From Natronogracilivirga saccharolytica (GTDB taxonomy: Bacteria; Bacteroidota; Rhodothermia; Balneolales; Natronogracilivirgulaceae), in NCBI RefSeq assembly GCF_017921895.1, contig NZ_JAFIDN010000009.1, positions 1 through 64,000 on the forward strand: a stretch of 64,000 nucleotides of DNA, read 5' to 3'. Each line of letters starts with the position of its first letter. The stretch's first letter is position 1. Both the position numbers and the translations under genes were made by a program. Shown piece after piece: positions 25,240-35,158 of the stretch. Under the pieces are notes generated by a model. That model did not search any database. It was not told the DNA's origin and saw only the letters and a program-made list of their open reading frames with translations.

Positions 25240-27162
25240 ATGTCCTACTGGAAAAACATTCTTTTCACATTTGCGGCGGTGATGCTGCCGTTTGCGGTTC
25301 TCGCACTGGCGGAAGGAGTGCTGCGGGTGACGGGTCTGGAAAGCGAGCGCCAGGAGCTTTTTATACCGGCTGGAGATGATGACACGATGGTCGTGATCAA
25401 CCCTGCGTTCGCCGGCCGGTACTTTTCCGGCTTTACTCCGGACACAGCCCCGCAACCATTCCGGAAAGACAAACCGGAAGGTACCCGGCGATTTTTTGTT
25501 CTGGGCGGATCCTCGGCTGCCGGTTTTCCATACAACTTTTACTACGGCTTTCCTGCCAAACTTGAGGAAATGCTGCAAAAGGTGCATCCGGGAGAGCATG
25601 TGGAAGTGATCAACCTGGCAATGACCGCGGTTAACAGTTACACCTTGCGTGATTTTCATCGCAGGCTGGCGGAATTTGATCCGGATGGTATCCTGATCTA
25701 TGCCGGACATAATGAATATTACGGGGCGTATGGTGCCGGAGTGGTACCCGGATGGATGCGTCCGCGATGGGTCAGAAGATCGGTGCTGAGCCTGCAGGAT
25801 CTCCATCTGGTATCACTGGTCACGAGGCTTTTCCGGGATACAGGGGATACTGATGCAGCCTGGAGTCCGGATGCCGGTGACCGGGGTGCCGGTGGGACCG
25901 GAGACGGTTTCCGGAGATCTGATGATGGTCATGACGAGCCCGCCGCCCGTACGCTGATGGCACGAATGGCTGCCGACCGCCTGGTCCGTCATGACGAGCC
26001 GCGATTCAGGGAAGGCATCCGGCATTTTGAAAACAATATTTCAGATATTCTGTCGACTTTCCAGGACGGGGAGGTGCCGGTTTATCTGTCCACGGTGGTA
26101 TCCAACAAGGCCGGCCAGCGGCCTCTTGGCGATGATGCCACGGCCGACAGCTTGTTTGCGAAAGCAAAGACCTTCAACCCGGAGCAGGAGCCCGACTCTG
26201 TCCGGAAATATTTCTCCGCTGCCAGGGATCAGGATCCGCTTCGGTTTCGCGCACCGGAGGACGTCAACCAGACCATTCGCGAACTGTCCCGGAAGGATGG
26301 AGTCTATCTGGTTGATGCCCACGAAATTTCCGCATCCGGCGGTCTGCTGCCGTTCGCCCCTTCATACTTCACCGATCATCTCCATCTTGATTACCGTGGC
26401 TATGCACTGGTTGCGGAAGCATTCGGCCGCACCATCCGGGAGCATGGCGGTTTTCGTTTTAAAAAGACCGCTCATAATGATTCCGGACCGGTGACAGCGC
26501 AGCCTGATCCGCTTGAGGAACAGATTGTCGATTACACATTGGGGCTGCTCAAAAGCGATTTCCCATTTGTCAGGGATCCCGAAGAGCAGAAACCTCAAAA
26601 ATGGGCACGGCAACGACTGGAGGAGCTGCGCGCCTCCGCCGATCCTGCATCACAGGCTGCCCTGGCCTATATCACCGGCCAGGTGACGCTGGCCGATGCA
26701 CATGCGCGGCTCGCAGGTACTTACCGCTCCGCAGATCAGCATGTCAGCGCCTTACGGTCACTTCGCGCTTTGCAATACCTTCAACCCCTGAACCCGGACC
26801 TGGACCGGATGATCCTGGATTACATAGCCGAAATTGCGGACATGCCCGATGCGGGTTCCGGTGAAGAGATGCCGGCTTCTGAAGACGAACCCACCACCGT
26901 CCGCGCCACGATATGGCAGGAGTCATTCCCGTTGCTGGTCCGGTTGAAAGCACAGTCTTTTGATGAGCGCGCCTGGCCGCTGATTGTTGACAATCTGATC
27001 CGGTCTGAACAGTTTGAAACGGCCCGCTACTGGCTGGAATCCTGGGAGACCCTCCAGCCCGATGCCCTGCTGTACTGGTACTTTGCACAATGGCATATCC
27101 GGCAGGGGCAATCAGGAGAAGCACAACCCTATTTCCGTGAATATTACAGGCGTGTGCGGTAG
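25240..27162 (+). CDS. Membrane-anchored SGNH/GDSL hydrolase with TPR-like C-terminus
   Basis: A 640-residue protein. Residues 5-26 are a transmembrane anchor or signal. The SGNH hydrolase fold follows: nucleophile block FVLGGSSAAG (Ser near 91), a Gly/Asn block INLAMTAVNSYT, the GHNEYYG block, and the Asp-His pair in TDHLHLDYRGY near residue 378. A helical region after about 430 (ALAYITGQVTLADAHARLAGTY, ALRSLRALQYLQPLNPDLD) looks like TPR repeats. Relatives include exported esterases and O-acetyl-handling enzymes. The ATG at 25240 is preferred to one at 25192 because it directly precedes the anchor. The region near residues 215-230 is a Gly/Asp-rich loop. Confidence 0.83.
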   Translation: MSYWKNILFTFAAVMLPFAVLALAEGVLRVTGLESERQELFIPAGDDDTMVVINPAFAGRYFSGFTPDTAPQPFRKDKPEGTRRFFVLGGSSAAGFPYNFYYGFPAKLEEMLQKVHPGEHVEVINLAMTAVNSYTLRDFHRRLAEFDPDGILIYAGHNEYYGAYGAGVVPGWMRPRWVRRSVLSLQDLHLVSLVTRLFRDTGDTDAAWSPDAGDRGAGGTGDGFRRSDDGHDEPAARTLMARMAADRLVRHDEPRFREGIRHFENNISDILSTFQDGEVPVYLSTVVSNKAGQRPLGDDATADSLFAKAKTFNPEQEPDSVRKYFSAARDQDPLRFRAPEDVNQTIRELSRKDGVYLVDAHEISASGGLLPFAPSYFTDHLHLDYRGYALVAEAFGRTIREHGGFRFKKTAHNDSGPVTAQPDPLEEQIVDYTLGLLKSDFPFVRDPEEQKPQKWARQRLEELRASADPASQAALAYITGQVTLADAHARLAGTYRSADQHVSALRSLRALQYLQPLNPDLDRMILDYIAEIADMPDAGSGEEMPASEDEPTTVRATIWQESFPLLVRLKAQSFDERAWPLIVDNLIRSEQFETARYWLESWETLQPDALLYWYFAQWHIRQGQSGEAQPYFREYYRRVR

Positions 27163-27311
27163 CCCGTCCAGAATTGTCCTGCAAACAGATGCAACGGATA
27201 AATTGTCATTTATTCAGAGATTGCAGCGCTTTCAGAGTCAAAAACAATTGCAAAAAGCAGTGTTTTTATTATTTTGTTTAGGTAAATAATCTATGGAATT
27301 AAACCTGCGCC

Positions 27312-27953
27312 ATGATAGTGTACAGAATTGTTACAGGGACATTTCTTGCCTTATTGATTATTGCCGGATGCGGTAATGACAACGGCGAACAGCCTCCTGT
27401 AGATGAACAGGAACAAATCGATGCTGAAGCTATTGAAAACGATGTGGACGCTCCGGAGGCGGACGACCAGGAAGTGATAGATCAGCAGCGTGAAGAACTC
27501 CCCGAAGAGGAAAATGCACTTCCTGAGGAGACGGATGAACCCGGTCCGGCCGGTCATGAACCGCAGGAAGATGCCGATGATCCCCGGGACCAGTACGCAG
27601 AAGCGGAAGACGGAACTGATGAGTCCTCGGATGAGCAGGCCGACAGGGACGCAGTCACGATTTCGCGGGACGTCATTAACCCGGATTATGAAAACCTGCT
27701 TAACGAAGACGATGAGCTGGTTGTATCCGGCCGGACAGTCGAGGAACTTCTGGATTTGATTGGCGAGCCGCCGCATCTGCTGCGCCAGGGACACCGGGGC
27801 TCCGGATGGCACAAAGAGATCTGGATTCTTCCGATTTATCAGGAAGACTCCACAGGACTCTATATTTACATTGAAGACGGCGAAGTCGCCGACTGGCGGC
27901 TGGATACGTTCATGGGAATTGGAAGTCACGAACAGTTGCTTGACTGGTTCTGA
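27312..27953 (+). CDS. Acidic lipoprotein with small C-terminal domain
   Basis: A 213-residue lipoprotein (lipobox LIIAGC, Cys20). Residues about 24-115 are an extremely acidic, disordered linker (Glu, Asp, Pro, Gln). The C-terminal 70 residues form a compact domain (VEELLDLIGEPPHLLRQG ... EIWILPIYQEDSTGLYIYIEDGEVADWRLD) whose alpha-alpha-beta-beta order recalls the SmpA/BamE fold. The linker would let it reach across the periplasm. It lies between the SGNH hydrolase and the first PGRP amidase gene, 39 bp upstream of the latter, and may share its transcript. The function is not known. Confidence 0.72.
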   Translation: MIVYRIVTGTFLALLIIAGCGNDNGEQPPVDEQEQIDAEAIENDVDAPEADDQEVIDQQREELPEEENALPEETDEPGPAGHEPQEDADDPRDQYAEAEDGTDESSDEQADRDAVTISRDVINPDYENLLNEDDELVVSGRTVEELLDLIGEPPHLLRQGHRGSGWHKEIWILPIYQEDSTGLYIYIEDGEVADWRLDTFMGIGSHEQLLDWF

Positions 27954-27992
27954 TGCAACCGGTCGATCAAAAAACTCATATACAGGGACATC

Positions 27993-30494
27993 ATGAAGTT
28001 CAATACAATGAAACATCATAATAAAAGTGTGTTTTTTACACTCCTCATAGCCGGTTTGCTAACATCATTTCCGGCATTGCTTTTTGCTTCCGCTTCGGAC
28101 GGCAGCACCGCGAATTCCAAATCGCAAAACATCATTCAGAAACACGACCTGACAGAAGCATCGCAGGTGCGTTCCAAAACCGCCGGAGAAGCCGCATCCG
28201 GAGGATTCGAAATTTTATCCGGCGAACAGGAAGCGGTTTTAATATCCGATCCGGTGGCCGTACCCATTGACCGGCCTGATCCGTTTCTTGCCACTGCCGG
28301 AAGCTGGCAGGCCACAGCCGACATTCCCGGTCAGGTCCATTTTGAACTGCGTTTTTCGGAGGATGGCGAAAAGTGGAACGGATGGGAGGATGCCGGTCTC
28401 GACCCCGATGCGCTTATCGAGGACGGACTCCACCATGGTACACTCATTTTTGCTGATGAAGACACCCGTTATATCCAGTACCGGCTCCGAATAAAACGGG
28501 ATGAGGATGGGGTGTCGCCGCAAATCACCGAACTCAAACTCCATTTTATCAGTCCGGGATCTTCTTCACCGGAACTGAAGCAAACCGTCAATGATAAATC
28601 CTATGCCAACCGCAGCCGGGATATCTCTTCAACCCGGCAGGAAAAACGAAAAGATGCAGGGTCCAATGAGATCATGGATGATGAGACCTTCCCGCTACCC
28701 GACTATGTGGACAGGGAAACCTGGGGAGCGCAGGAAGATCTTAATAATAAAGAAGACCGGAGATTAGAAGATGTAACCCATCTGGTGGTACATCATTCAG
28801 GTGGCAACACCACAGCATCCGACTTTGCCGCGGTAGTCCGCAGCTATTGGGATTTCCACACCCATGGCCGCGGCTGGGGTGATATCGGATACAACTGGCT
28901 GGTCGATCCCGATGGTGTGGTCTATCAGGGCCGGGCGTTCAATCTTGACGGAAACAAAGATGTCCGCGGAACCCACGCCGGCGGTTTTAACAGCAACAGT
29001 ATGGGAGTTTGTATCATTGGTGACTACTCCCAAAACCGGCCTGCAAGAGAAGCTGTCAGCTCCATGAACGAAGTTCTGGCATGGAAAGCGGACGAGCGCG
29101 GCCTCGATCCGATGGGTTCGTCCGTTCATGCGGCAACAGGAAATGACCTGCCTACCATCCAGGGGCACCGCGACGTAACGGCCACATCCTGTCCGGGTGC
29201 TGCTTTTTACGCCATGCTGCCTGAGATACGCAGAGATGTCGGACTGCTTGTAGAAGCCTGGTTTGATCCCGACGATGTTTTTGTTGAGGAAAACTGGAAC
29301 CGTTCATTCGATGATGAAACGGCGTTCGGCTGGATGGGATCCGGCAGCAGCGAAACCGAACTGAGTCTGGACTACCACGATGGCGTCGTTTATGTTGCCA
29401 GCAGCAGTGACGGGTCACGCATCTACAAGATTGATGCCGACGACGGATCGGAGATCGGTTACATCGATTTCGAACAGGCATTTCCTGATCTTGAAGATTT
29501 TACCATTGCAACCGTCCGTGCAACGGATGACGGTTTTCTGGTGGCTTCCAACCGAACAGCAAATGCCGCAACCAATCCGTTCCGTATTGTGGTCCTGGAA
29601 CCCTCCTTCGACAATATCACCCGCGAAATCGTATTCGATGAGACCGACTACCGGGTCGGAAATCAGTTGACGGTAAGTGGTTCCGTCGGAAATCTGGATA
29701 TTTATGCGCCTGTCTCCAATGAAAACAAGGTTATAAGATGGCAAGGCTTTCAGGGATATGAGGCTGATGCCGAATCAGATATGGAGACTGCCGGTGACAG
29801 CTATGCACATATCCGGGATATTTTAGAAGTGCCTGAAATGGATGACTGGGGCCGGCAGGCGGCACTGGCTGTCAAAGAACGCGCTGCCACAGACGGATTC
29901 TTTGTCGGCGGTCTCCGGTCGGATGTAATCCGTGAGTATGACACGGACTGGGCGTCTGTCGGACGACTTTCGTTTGCCGATGGTGACACCGAGCTAAGCG
30001 GACTTCGCCACAGCGCCTATCAGGGCCGGGAATATCTCTTTGCCTACCATCCGGATGACCGGAAGGTGCGATGGCATTCCCTGTTTGGCGAACCGGGAGA
30101 TGCCGATACCGACCGCTCCGCATATCAGCTGTATCTGAGCGATGCCCTGGGTTCCACAGATAACCGCACCACCATCAACATCGGTGACCTCACCGTACGT
30201 AACAATCTGAACGGATCATTTGATGTGTTTGTGCTGGCACCAAATAACGGAATCTGGTCCTTTAATTTCCAAGGGCCGGAATACGAAGGACCGGTTGCGG
30301 CAGAAGATGACCCCCGGTCCCGGCCGGACAGCTACCGTCTCGCCCAGAACTATCCGAACCCCTTTAATCCGGTGACACAGATCCGTTATGAAATTCCGGA
30401 GTCGGCTGATGTGCGAATTGAGATTTACAACTCCATGGGACAGCGGGTGACAACCCTGGTCAACGAGCATCAGCAGGCAGATGACATTTATTAA
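27993..30494 (+). CDS. PGRP-type amidase with truncated T9SS tail
   Basis: An 833-residue exported N-acetylmuramoyl-L-alanine amidase that would cut peptidoglycan between MurNAc and the peptide. After the signal peptide come a 130-residue beta domain (ending LHFISPG), an amidase_2/PGRP domain (about 230-410) with zinc ligands in LVVHHSGG, IQGHRD and SCPG, and a propeller-like region. The T9SS sorting domain starts ([11 protein letters not shown] ... TLVNEHQQA) but then breaks off after DDIY. The lost end, MTFIK and a stop, is still visible one frame over at 30481-30498, so a small deletion has removed about 30 codons and shifted the frame. Secretion by T9SS is therefore probably impaired. It is a tandem paralogue of the next gene. 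Confidence 0.9.
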   Translation: MKFNTMKHHNKSVFFTLLIAGLLTSFPALLFASASDGSTANSKSQNIIQKHDLTEASQVRSKTAGEAASGGFEILSGEQEAVLISDPVAVPIDRPDPFLATAGSWQATADIPGQVHFELRFSEDGEKWNGWEDAGLDPDALIEDGLHHGTLIFADEDTRYIQYRLRIKRDEDGVSPQITELKLHFISPGSSSPELKQTVNDKSYANRSRDISSTRQEKRKDAGSNEIMDDETFPLPDYVDRETWGAQEDLNNKEDRRLEDVTHLVVHHSGGNTTASDFAAVVRSYWDFHTHGRGWGDIGYNWLVDPDGVVYQGRAFNLDGNKDVRGTHAGGFNSNSMGVCIIGDYSQNRPAREAVSSMNEVLAWKADERGLDPMGSSVHAATGNDLPTIQGHRDVTATSCPGAAFYAMLPEIRRDVGLLVEAWFDPDDVFVEENWNRSFDDETAFGWMGSGSSETELSLDYHDGVVYVASSSDGSRIYKIDADDGSEIGYIDFEQAFPDLEDFTIATVRATDDGFLVASNRTANAATNPFRIVVLEPSFDNITREIVFDETDYRVGNQLTVSGSVGNLDIYAPVSNENKVIRWQGFQGYEADAESDMETAGDSYAHIRDILEVPEMDDWGRQAALAVKERAATDGFFVGGLRSDVIREYDTDWASVGRLSFADGDTELSGLRHSAYQGREYLFAYHPDDRKVRWHSLFGEPGDADTDRSAYQLYLSDALGSTDNRTTINIGDLTVRNNLNGSFDVFVLAPNNGIWSFNFQGPEYEGPVAAEDDPRSRPDSYRLAQNYPNPFNPVTQIRYEIPESADVRIEIYNSMGQRVTTLVNEHQQADDIY

Positions 30495-30498
30495 GTGA
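30481..30498 (+). pseudogene. Out-of-frame remnant of the T9SS tail end
   Basis: ATGACATTTATTAAGTGA encodes MTFIK-stop, matching the ends MTFVK and MTLIK of complete tails in this window. It lies in the +1 frame relative to the amidase gene that it once closed. Confidence 0.75.
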
Positions 30499-30539
30499 TC
30501 ATAAAACCATCAGGAACCTGATCTAAACGGGTAAGAGCT

Positions 30540-33500
30540 ATGTTTTCATTAAGCAGTTGTCGCAGAGCGCTGTTATATACCATCACCACTTTTGTATTGG
30601 CTGGGTTTTCCGGATTGACCGGCACCCAGCCGGTAAAGGCCGGAGAACAGGATGCTGATCGCGGATCCGCATTCAATGAGCGTATCACCATCTCGCTTGC
30701 TGACCAGCCCATGCCGTCGGATCAGCACGAAATGCAGATGCTGCAGGAGGGTTTCGCAATAGAATCCGGTGCCGACCATGCCGAATGGGTTTCGGAGGCG
30801 ATCGCAGTCCCGGCCGAAGGTGCCGAACCGTTCCTGGCACTCGCCGGAAGCTGGGATGCCGATACCCCGGACCCGCATCTGATCGACATCCACTTTCGAA
30901 CATCCGAAGATGGTGACATATGGGATGACTGGATCGAAGCCGGTTATGATCCCCATACCGAAGAAGATTCAGAACTCTATCACAGCAACCTGGTTTTTGC
31001 CGACAAGGAAACACGGTATATCCAGTACAGGATCGTTCTCCACAGGCACGAGGAAGAGCAGAACCCGCTTGTGCGTGAGGTTAAGCTGCACTTCATCAGT
31101 CCGGGCGCAACTTCAGATCCGGTAGAGCAGGAACTGTTCCGGCTGCGTCCCGAAAACCGCCGCACCGCTTCGGTTCCGCCCTCTGAGGATGGCGGGCAGG
31201 GATTCATGGAAAGCAGCGAAGCCGAAGACGGGCAGCCCGCCTCGCTGAGTGATATGGCCGCCGCATCACAAGATGATCTGGTCACCTATCCGCTCCCGGA
31301 GTATGTCGACCGCGAAACCTGGGGAGAAGAGCACGACCTGTCCAACACGGCAAACCGTACGGTTACCGATGTTTCCCATCTGATTGTGCATCACTCTGCA
31401 GGTGAAACAAATGCCGACGACTTTGCTGCTGTTGTGCGTTCTTACTGGGATTTTCATACTCATGGCCGCAACTGGGGCGACATCGGTTACAACTGGCTTG
31501 TGGACGGCAACGGTGTCATATACCAGGGGCGTGCCTTCGACCTGGACGGCAGCAAGGATGTCCGCGGTGCCCACTTCAGCGGGTTCAACAGCTATACCAT
31601 GGGTATTTGTGTTATCGGAAACTATAATCAGCAAATGCCGACCGGCGATGCCCTGTTCAGCCTGAAAGAGATGCTGGCCTGGAAATCATCGGAACTGGAG
31701 ATCGATCCGCTCGCAGAAGCCTATCACTATGGTCCGGACGAGGAGATCTACCATATTTCCGGACATCGTGACAGCGGCGTTTATACCGACTGTCCCGGAC
31801 ATCAGATGTACGACTATCTGCCTGATCTGCGTCTGGCCGTAGACGATCTGCTCGACGAGTTCTTTACCCCCGTCGATTACTTCATTCCGCAGGGCGATCA
31901 TGATGCCGGATTTGCTTCCCTCAGCGAGGCTGTCGACTGGATCAATGACCTTGACACGCTGGAGACAAACATCCGCTTTTTTATTACGGATGATCTCGAT
32001 GAAACGGGCGAAGAGATTGCTCTTATGCGAGCTTTCCGTCAGTATACCCAGCTTCAGATACTTCCCTATGATGACGCCAGTCCGGTAATAACCCTTGACC
32101 ATCCGTTAACCATATCCTCTTCTTATGTCACGATAGACGGTGACGGCGGCAATGGAAATCAGAATCTCGGTATCCGGTACAAGGGCGAGGACTCGGCTGC
32201 AATCCACATCGCCTCCGGCTCCGGGAATATCCGGCTCACCAATCTGGAATTTACCAGGGATGATGAAGCCGAAGGATCGGCATATGCGGTTGCTACGGGT
32301 TCAGATACCGGTGAGCAGGGGCCGAACGGTGTTGTTTTCAGCGGCAACACGGCGGGAAACGCTGATCATCCGTTTACAAAAGGTTTCTTCGTAAGCGCCG
32401 GGTATCCAAGCGACCTTGATATCACGGTTAATGACATTTTTGCCTCAAAAAGAGCCGTCAGTTTTGGCGCTCAGGGGTTCGATGTAACCATATCCGGCAA
32501 CAGGCTTCATACCACATCGGCCGGGGCATTGGAAAGCAGCGGTCTGCACCTTGACGGTGGCGGCTTTACGGTTGAAAATAATATCATCCGGACCAGGGTT
32601 GCGCCGGGAGCACAATCCGCTGAAGGAATCCGCATCGCACGTGTATGGGACGATATGCTTTTCGCCAATAACATGGTGACCCTGGAGGCTGATGCACCAT
32701 GGATTGCTGACGGGACTCAGTCCGGTGACAATGCCGGAGGCGACGGCCTGGCCGGCAGCACATCCGCAACCGGTATCGGCCTGATGACGGACTACGCCGA
32801 TGGCGATGGCGAAGTGCGTATCTATCACAATTCCCTGCTGATTGACCTGCCGGATTCCGACGGCACATCCCGGTCACTGGCTGCATCGGGTGAGAACGGA
32901 TCTGCCGTTGCGCTTGATGTCCGCAACAATCTGTTTGTAAACCAGCATGAGACGACCGGTGCCGGGCTGGACGGTGCTGTCGGACTGATGCTTGACACCG
33001 ACATCGAATGGCATACCGAGGCCAACAACTGGTATGTTCCGGAGAATGCGCTGCAGGGTTACTTTCAGGGAGAGGAGGCTGATAACCCGGAAGCATTCAG
33101 GTCGCTTTCCGGTGACGATAAGGCTGTCAGCACGCCGGTAGCCTTTACACTGGATGCAGATGAAAACCTGCTGCTTGATGATCCGTCCAAAGGCGACACC
33201 GATCTGACCGGAGTAAGTCTGGCTGATGTCGTACCGCTTGATTTCACAGGAAAAGAGCGCCATCCCGTCTTTCCTTACATGGGTGTCCATGAGCCAGAAC
33301 CCTCACTCTCACCCATGCTCACAGGTGAATACCACATCCCGCAGGGTGATTACGAAAATGGGTTCAGCAGCCTCGGGGAGGCATTGGCAACACTGAATGC
33401 GAACGGGGCGGAAGGTCACTTCCGGTTTATCATCCATGAGGATCAGGATGAAACGGATGCACAGCTGCTGCTGGAGCGTGATGATCTGTCCAGCAGCACA

Positions 33501-35024
33501 CGAATGGAGATGGTGCCGGGCGGTGCTGATATTACGATATATCTGGCCGACCCGTTTCTCATCAAAAACACCTCGCATGTGACCATTGACGGTGGTGAAG
33601 AGCGTGATTTTGACTTCCGGATGGAAGATGAGGGCGCGGTTCAGGCAATCTGGATTGCAGGCAGTAATCGTAATGTGAGCCTCAAGAATCTTTCATTCAG
33701 CCATGAGTTTGGTACCGGGGCAAACGTTGCTGCCGTTCAGGTTCGCCGCGATGATGATGCAACGGCGGTTCCCCAGGCGATAACCCTTGAGGGACTTCAT
33801 ATAGGCAGCCTTGAGCATCCGTTCAAAGACGGGATCAGGCTTTGGGGTACAGGCGACCCTGTGCTTCGGGTGCGTGCTGATGTGCGCGGCAGCCACATTT
33901 ATGCATCGCACCGTGGAATTACCACTTTCTACGTCGAAAACAGTGCTTTCCGGGGAAATGAAATAGATATTACCGGTACCTATGCCGACCAAAGCTGGTA
34001 CGCAGGTATCTATCTGGCCGGTACAAGAAGCATGAACACCCGGGAAAACCAGATCAGAATGCACGGCGTCAACACCGCATCGCCCGGCTATGTTTCAGGG
34101 ATCAACATCAACCTGAATGAAGGCCAGCTAACCTTCATTAACAACATGATCAGTGTTGCGGACGAGCTTGAGTCACACGGCGACAGCGACGATAACCGGA
34201 CCTACGGAATTGCGGTCAACCGGGAAGGGCAGGGCGAACGGTACAACATGTTCCACAACACCGTTTATGTCGGTGATACCGGTCAGACCGGACGGTCGGC
34301 GGCATTCGGATGGGAAATCAGTGAAGAGCAGGACGATCCGGCTGATTTCATGCTTATGAACAACCTGTTCAGTAACCGGCATGATCATGACAACGCCTAT
34401 GCCTACTACTGGTATATCGGCAATTTCATGAACGTACAGTACAATAATCTGGATGTGGCTGGTGATGCATACATTGGCAGTTACAAAGGGGAAACAGCCG
34501 AAAGCGTGAGTGACTGGAGTGACATTACCGGCGTGGATGAAAATTCCACTGATGTGTATGTTCACTACCGATCACCGGCTGATTTGCGCCTGACCGGTGA
34601 CTCGGAAGGTGATCAGGCTCTGGCAGGAAGTTATATGGCAGCTGTAACCACCGATATCTTCGGCAATGAACGAAATGACAGAGCTCCCTACAAAGGGGCA
34701 TGGGAATCACTGGATGCGGTGCTTACGGATGCCGAAGACGAGAGACTGGCTGATGCACCTGCGGAGTTTCAGCTGAAGCAGAATTATCCAAACCCGTTCA
34801 ATCCGGATACGCAGATTCGTTTTGACCTGCCTGAGGATGCTGATGTCCGACTGGTGGTTTATGACGTTACCGGCCAGCGGATAACGACCCTGGTCAACGA
34901 ACAGATGTCGGCCGGAAGCCATACGGTCCGGTTTGATGCCTCCGGCCTGGCAAGCGGTGTATATATATACCGTATCGTTGCCGGAGACTTTGTGCAAAGC
35001 CGGCAGATGACGTTCGTCAAATAA
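30540..35024 (+). CDS. Giant PGRP amidase with beta-helix repeats and T9SS tail
   Basis: A 1494-residue secreted protein. In order: signal peptide (to about 35), a beta domain of about 130 residues shared with the upstream paralogue, an amidase_2/PGRP domain (about 250-440; zinc ligands in LIVHHSAG, ISGHRD, DCPG), then two right-handed parallel beta-helix units, each opened by a YxIPQGDxxxGFxSL block (near residues 447 and 927), and a complete T9SS sorting domain ([11 protein letters not shown] ... SGVYIYRIVAGD ... MTFVK). The amidase would cleave peptidoglycan stems; the beta-helices may bind or hold the wall polymer. Together with the upstream gene it suggests extracellular attack on foreign peptidoglycan. 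The ATG at 30540 starts the signal peptide, and AAGAG lies near it. Confidence 0.92.
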   Translation: MFSLSSCRRALLYTITTFVLAGFSGLTGTQPVKAGEQDADRGSAFNERITISLADQPMPSDQHEMQMLQEGFAIESGADHAEWVSEAIAVPAEGAEPFLALAGSWDADTPDPHLIDIHFRTSEDGDIWDDWIEAGYDPHTEEDSELYHSNLVFADKETRYIQYRIVLHRHEEEQNPLVREVKLHFISPGATSDPVEQELFRLRPENRRTASVPPSEDGGQGFMESSEAEDGQPASLSDMAAASQDDLVTYPLPEYVDRETWGEEHDLSNTANRTVTDVSHLIVHHSAGETNADDFAAVVRSYWDFHTHGRNWGDIGYNWLVDGNGVIYQGRAFDLDGSKDVRGAHFSGFNSYTMGICVIGNYNQQMPTGDALFSLKEMLAWKSSELEIDPLAEAYHYGPDEEIYHISGHRDSGVYTDCPGHQMYDYLPDLRLAVDDLLDEFFTPVDYFIPQGDHDAGFASLSEAVDWINDLDTLETNIRFFITDDLDETGEEIALMRAFRQYTQLQILPYDDASPVITLDHPLTISSSYVTIDGDGGNGNQNLGIRYKGEDSAAIHIASGSGNIRLTNLEFTRDDEAEGSAYAVATGSDTGEQGPNGVVFSGNTAGNADHPFTKGFFVSAGYPSDLDITVNDIFASKRAVSFGAQGFDVTISGNRLHTTSAGALESSGLHLDGGGFTVENNIIRTRVAPGAQSAEGIRIARVWDDMLFANNMVTLEADAPWIADGTQSGDNAGGDGLAGSTSATGIGLMTDYADGDGEVRIYHNSLLIDLPDSDGTSRSLAASGENGSAVALDVRNNLFVNQHETTGAGLDGAVGLMLDTDIEWHTEANNWYVPENALQGYFQGEEADNPEAFRSLSGDDKAVSTPVAFTLDADENLLLDDPSKGDTDLTGVSLADVVPLDFTGKERHPVFPYMGVHEPEPSLSPMLTGEYHIPQGDYENGFSSLGEALATLNANGAEGHFRFIIHEDQDETDAQLLLERDDLSSSTRMEMVPGGADITIYLADPFLIKNTSHVTIDGGEERDFDFRMEDEGAVQAIWIAGSNRNVSLKNLSFSHEFGTGANVAAVQVRRDDDATAVPQAITLEGLHIGSLEHPFKDGIRLWGTGDPVLRVRADVRGSHIYASHRGITTFYVENSAFRGNEIDITGTYADQSWYAGIYLAGTRSMNTRENQIRMHGVNTASPGYVSGININLNEGQLTFINNMISVADELESHGDSDDNRTYGIAVNREGQGERYNMFHNTVYVGDTGQTGRSAAFGWEISEEQDDPADFMLMNNLFSNRHDHDNAYAYYWYIGNFMNVQYNNLDVAGDAYIGSYKGETAESVSDWSDITGVDENSTDVYVHYRSPADLRLTGDSEGDQALAGSYMAAVTTDIFGNERNDRAPYKGAWESLDAVLTDAEDERLADAPAEFQLKQNYPNPFNPDTQIRFDLPEDADVRLVVYDVTGQRITTLVNEQMSAGSHTVRFDASGLASGVYIYRIVAGDFVQSRQMTFVK

Positions 35025-35113
35025 TCCCGGAGTCCATCATGTAATCCGGTCAGTAACGGCAGGCAACATGCGGTTTCAGAATCAATGTCACGATCATAAA
35101 ACCGCACGCTGCT

Positions 35114-35158
35114 TCATCAGGTGACTAATTTGCAATTTGTTGATTAATCACCTGATGA
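35114..35158. terminator. Strong stem-loop between convergent genes
   Basis: TCATCAGGTGA (35114-35124) pairs perfectly with TCACCTGATGA (35148-35158); after one mismatch TAAT pairs with ATTA. It overlaps the stop codon of the minus-strand phosphoesterase. There is no T tract on either side, so it is probably a bidirectional transcript end or stability element. Confidence 0.6.

Noticed and set aside
30494-30540. Simple single-base frameshift as cause of the shortened T9SS tail
   Set aside because: The middle of the tail (about 30 codons) is absent in all frames, so a deletion is needed, not only a shift.
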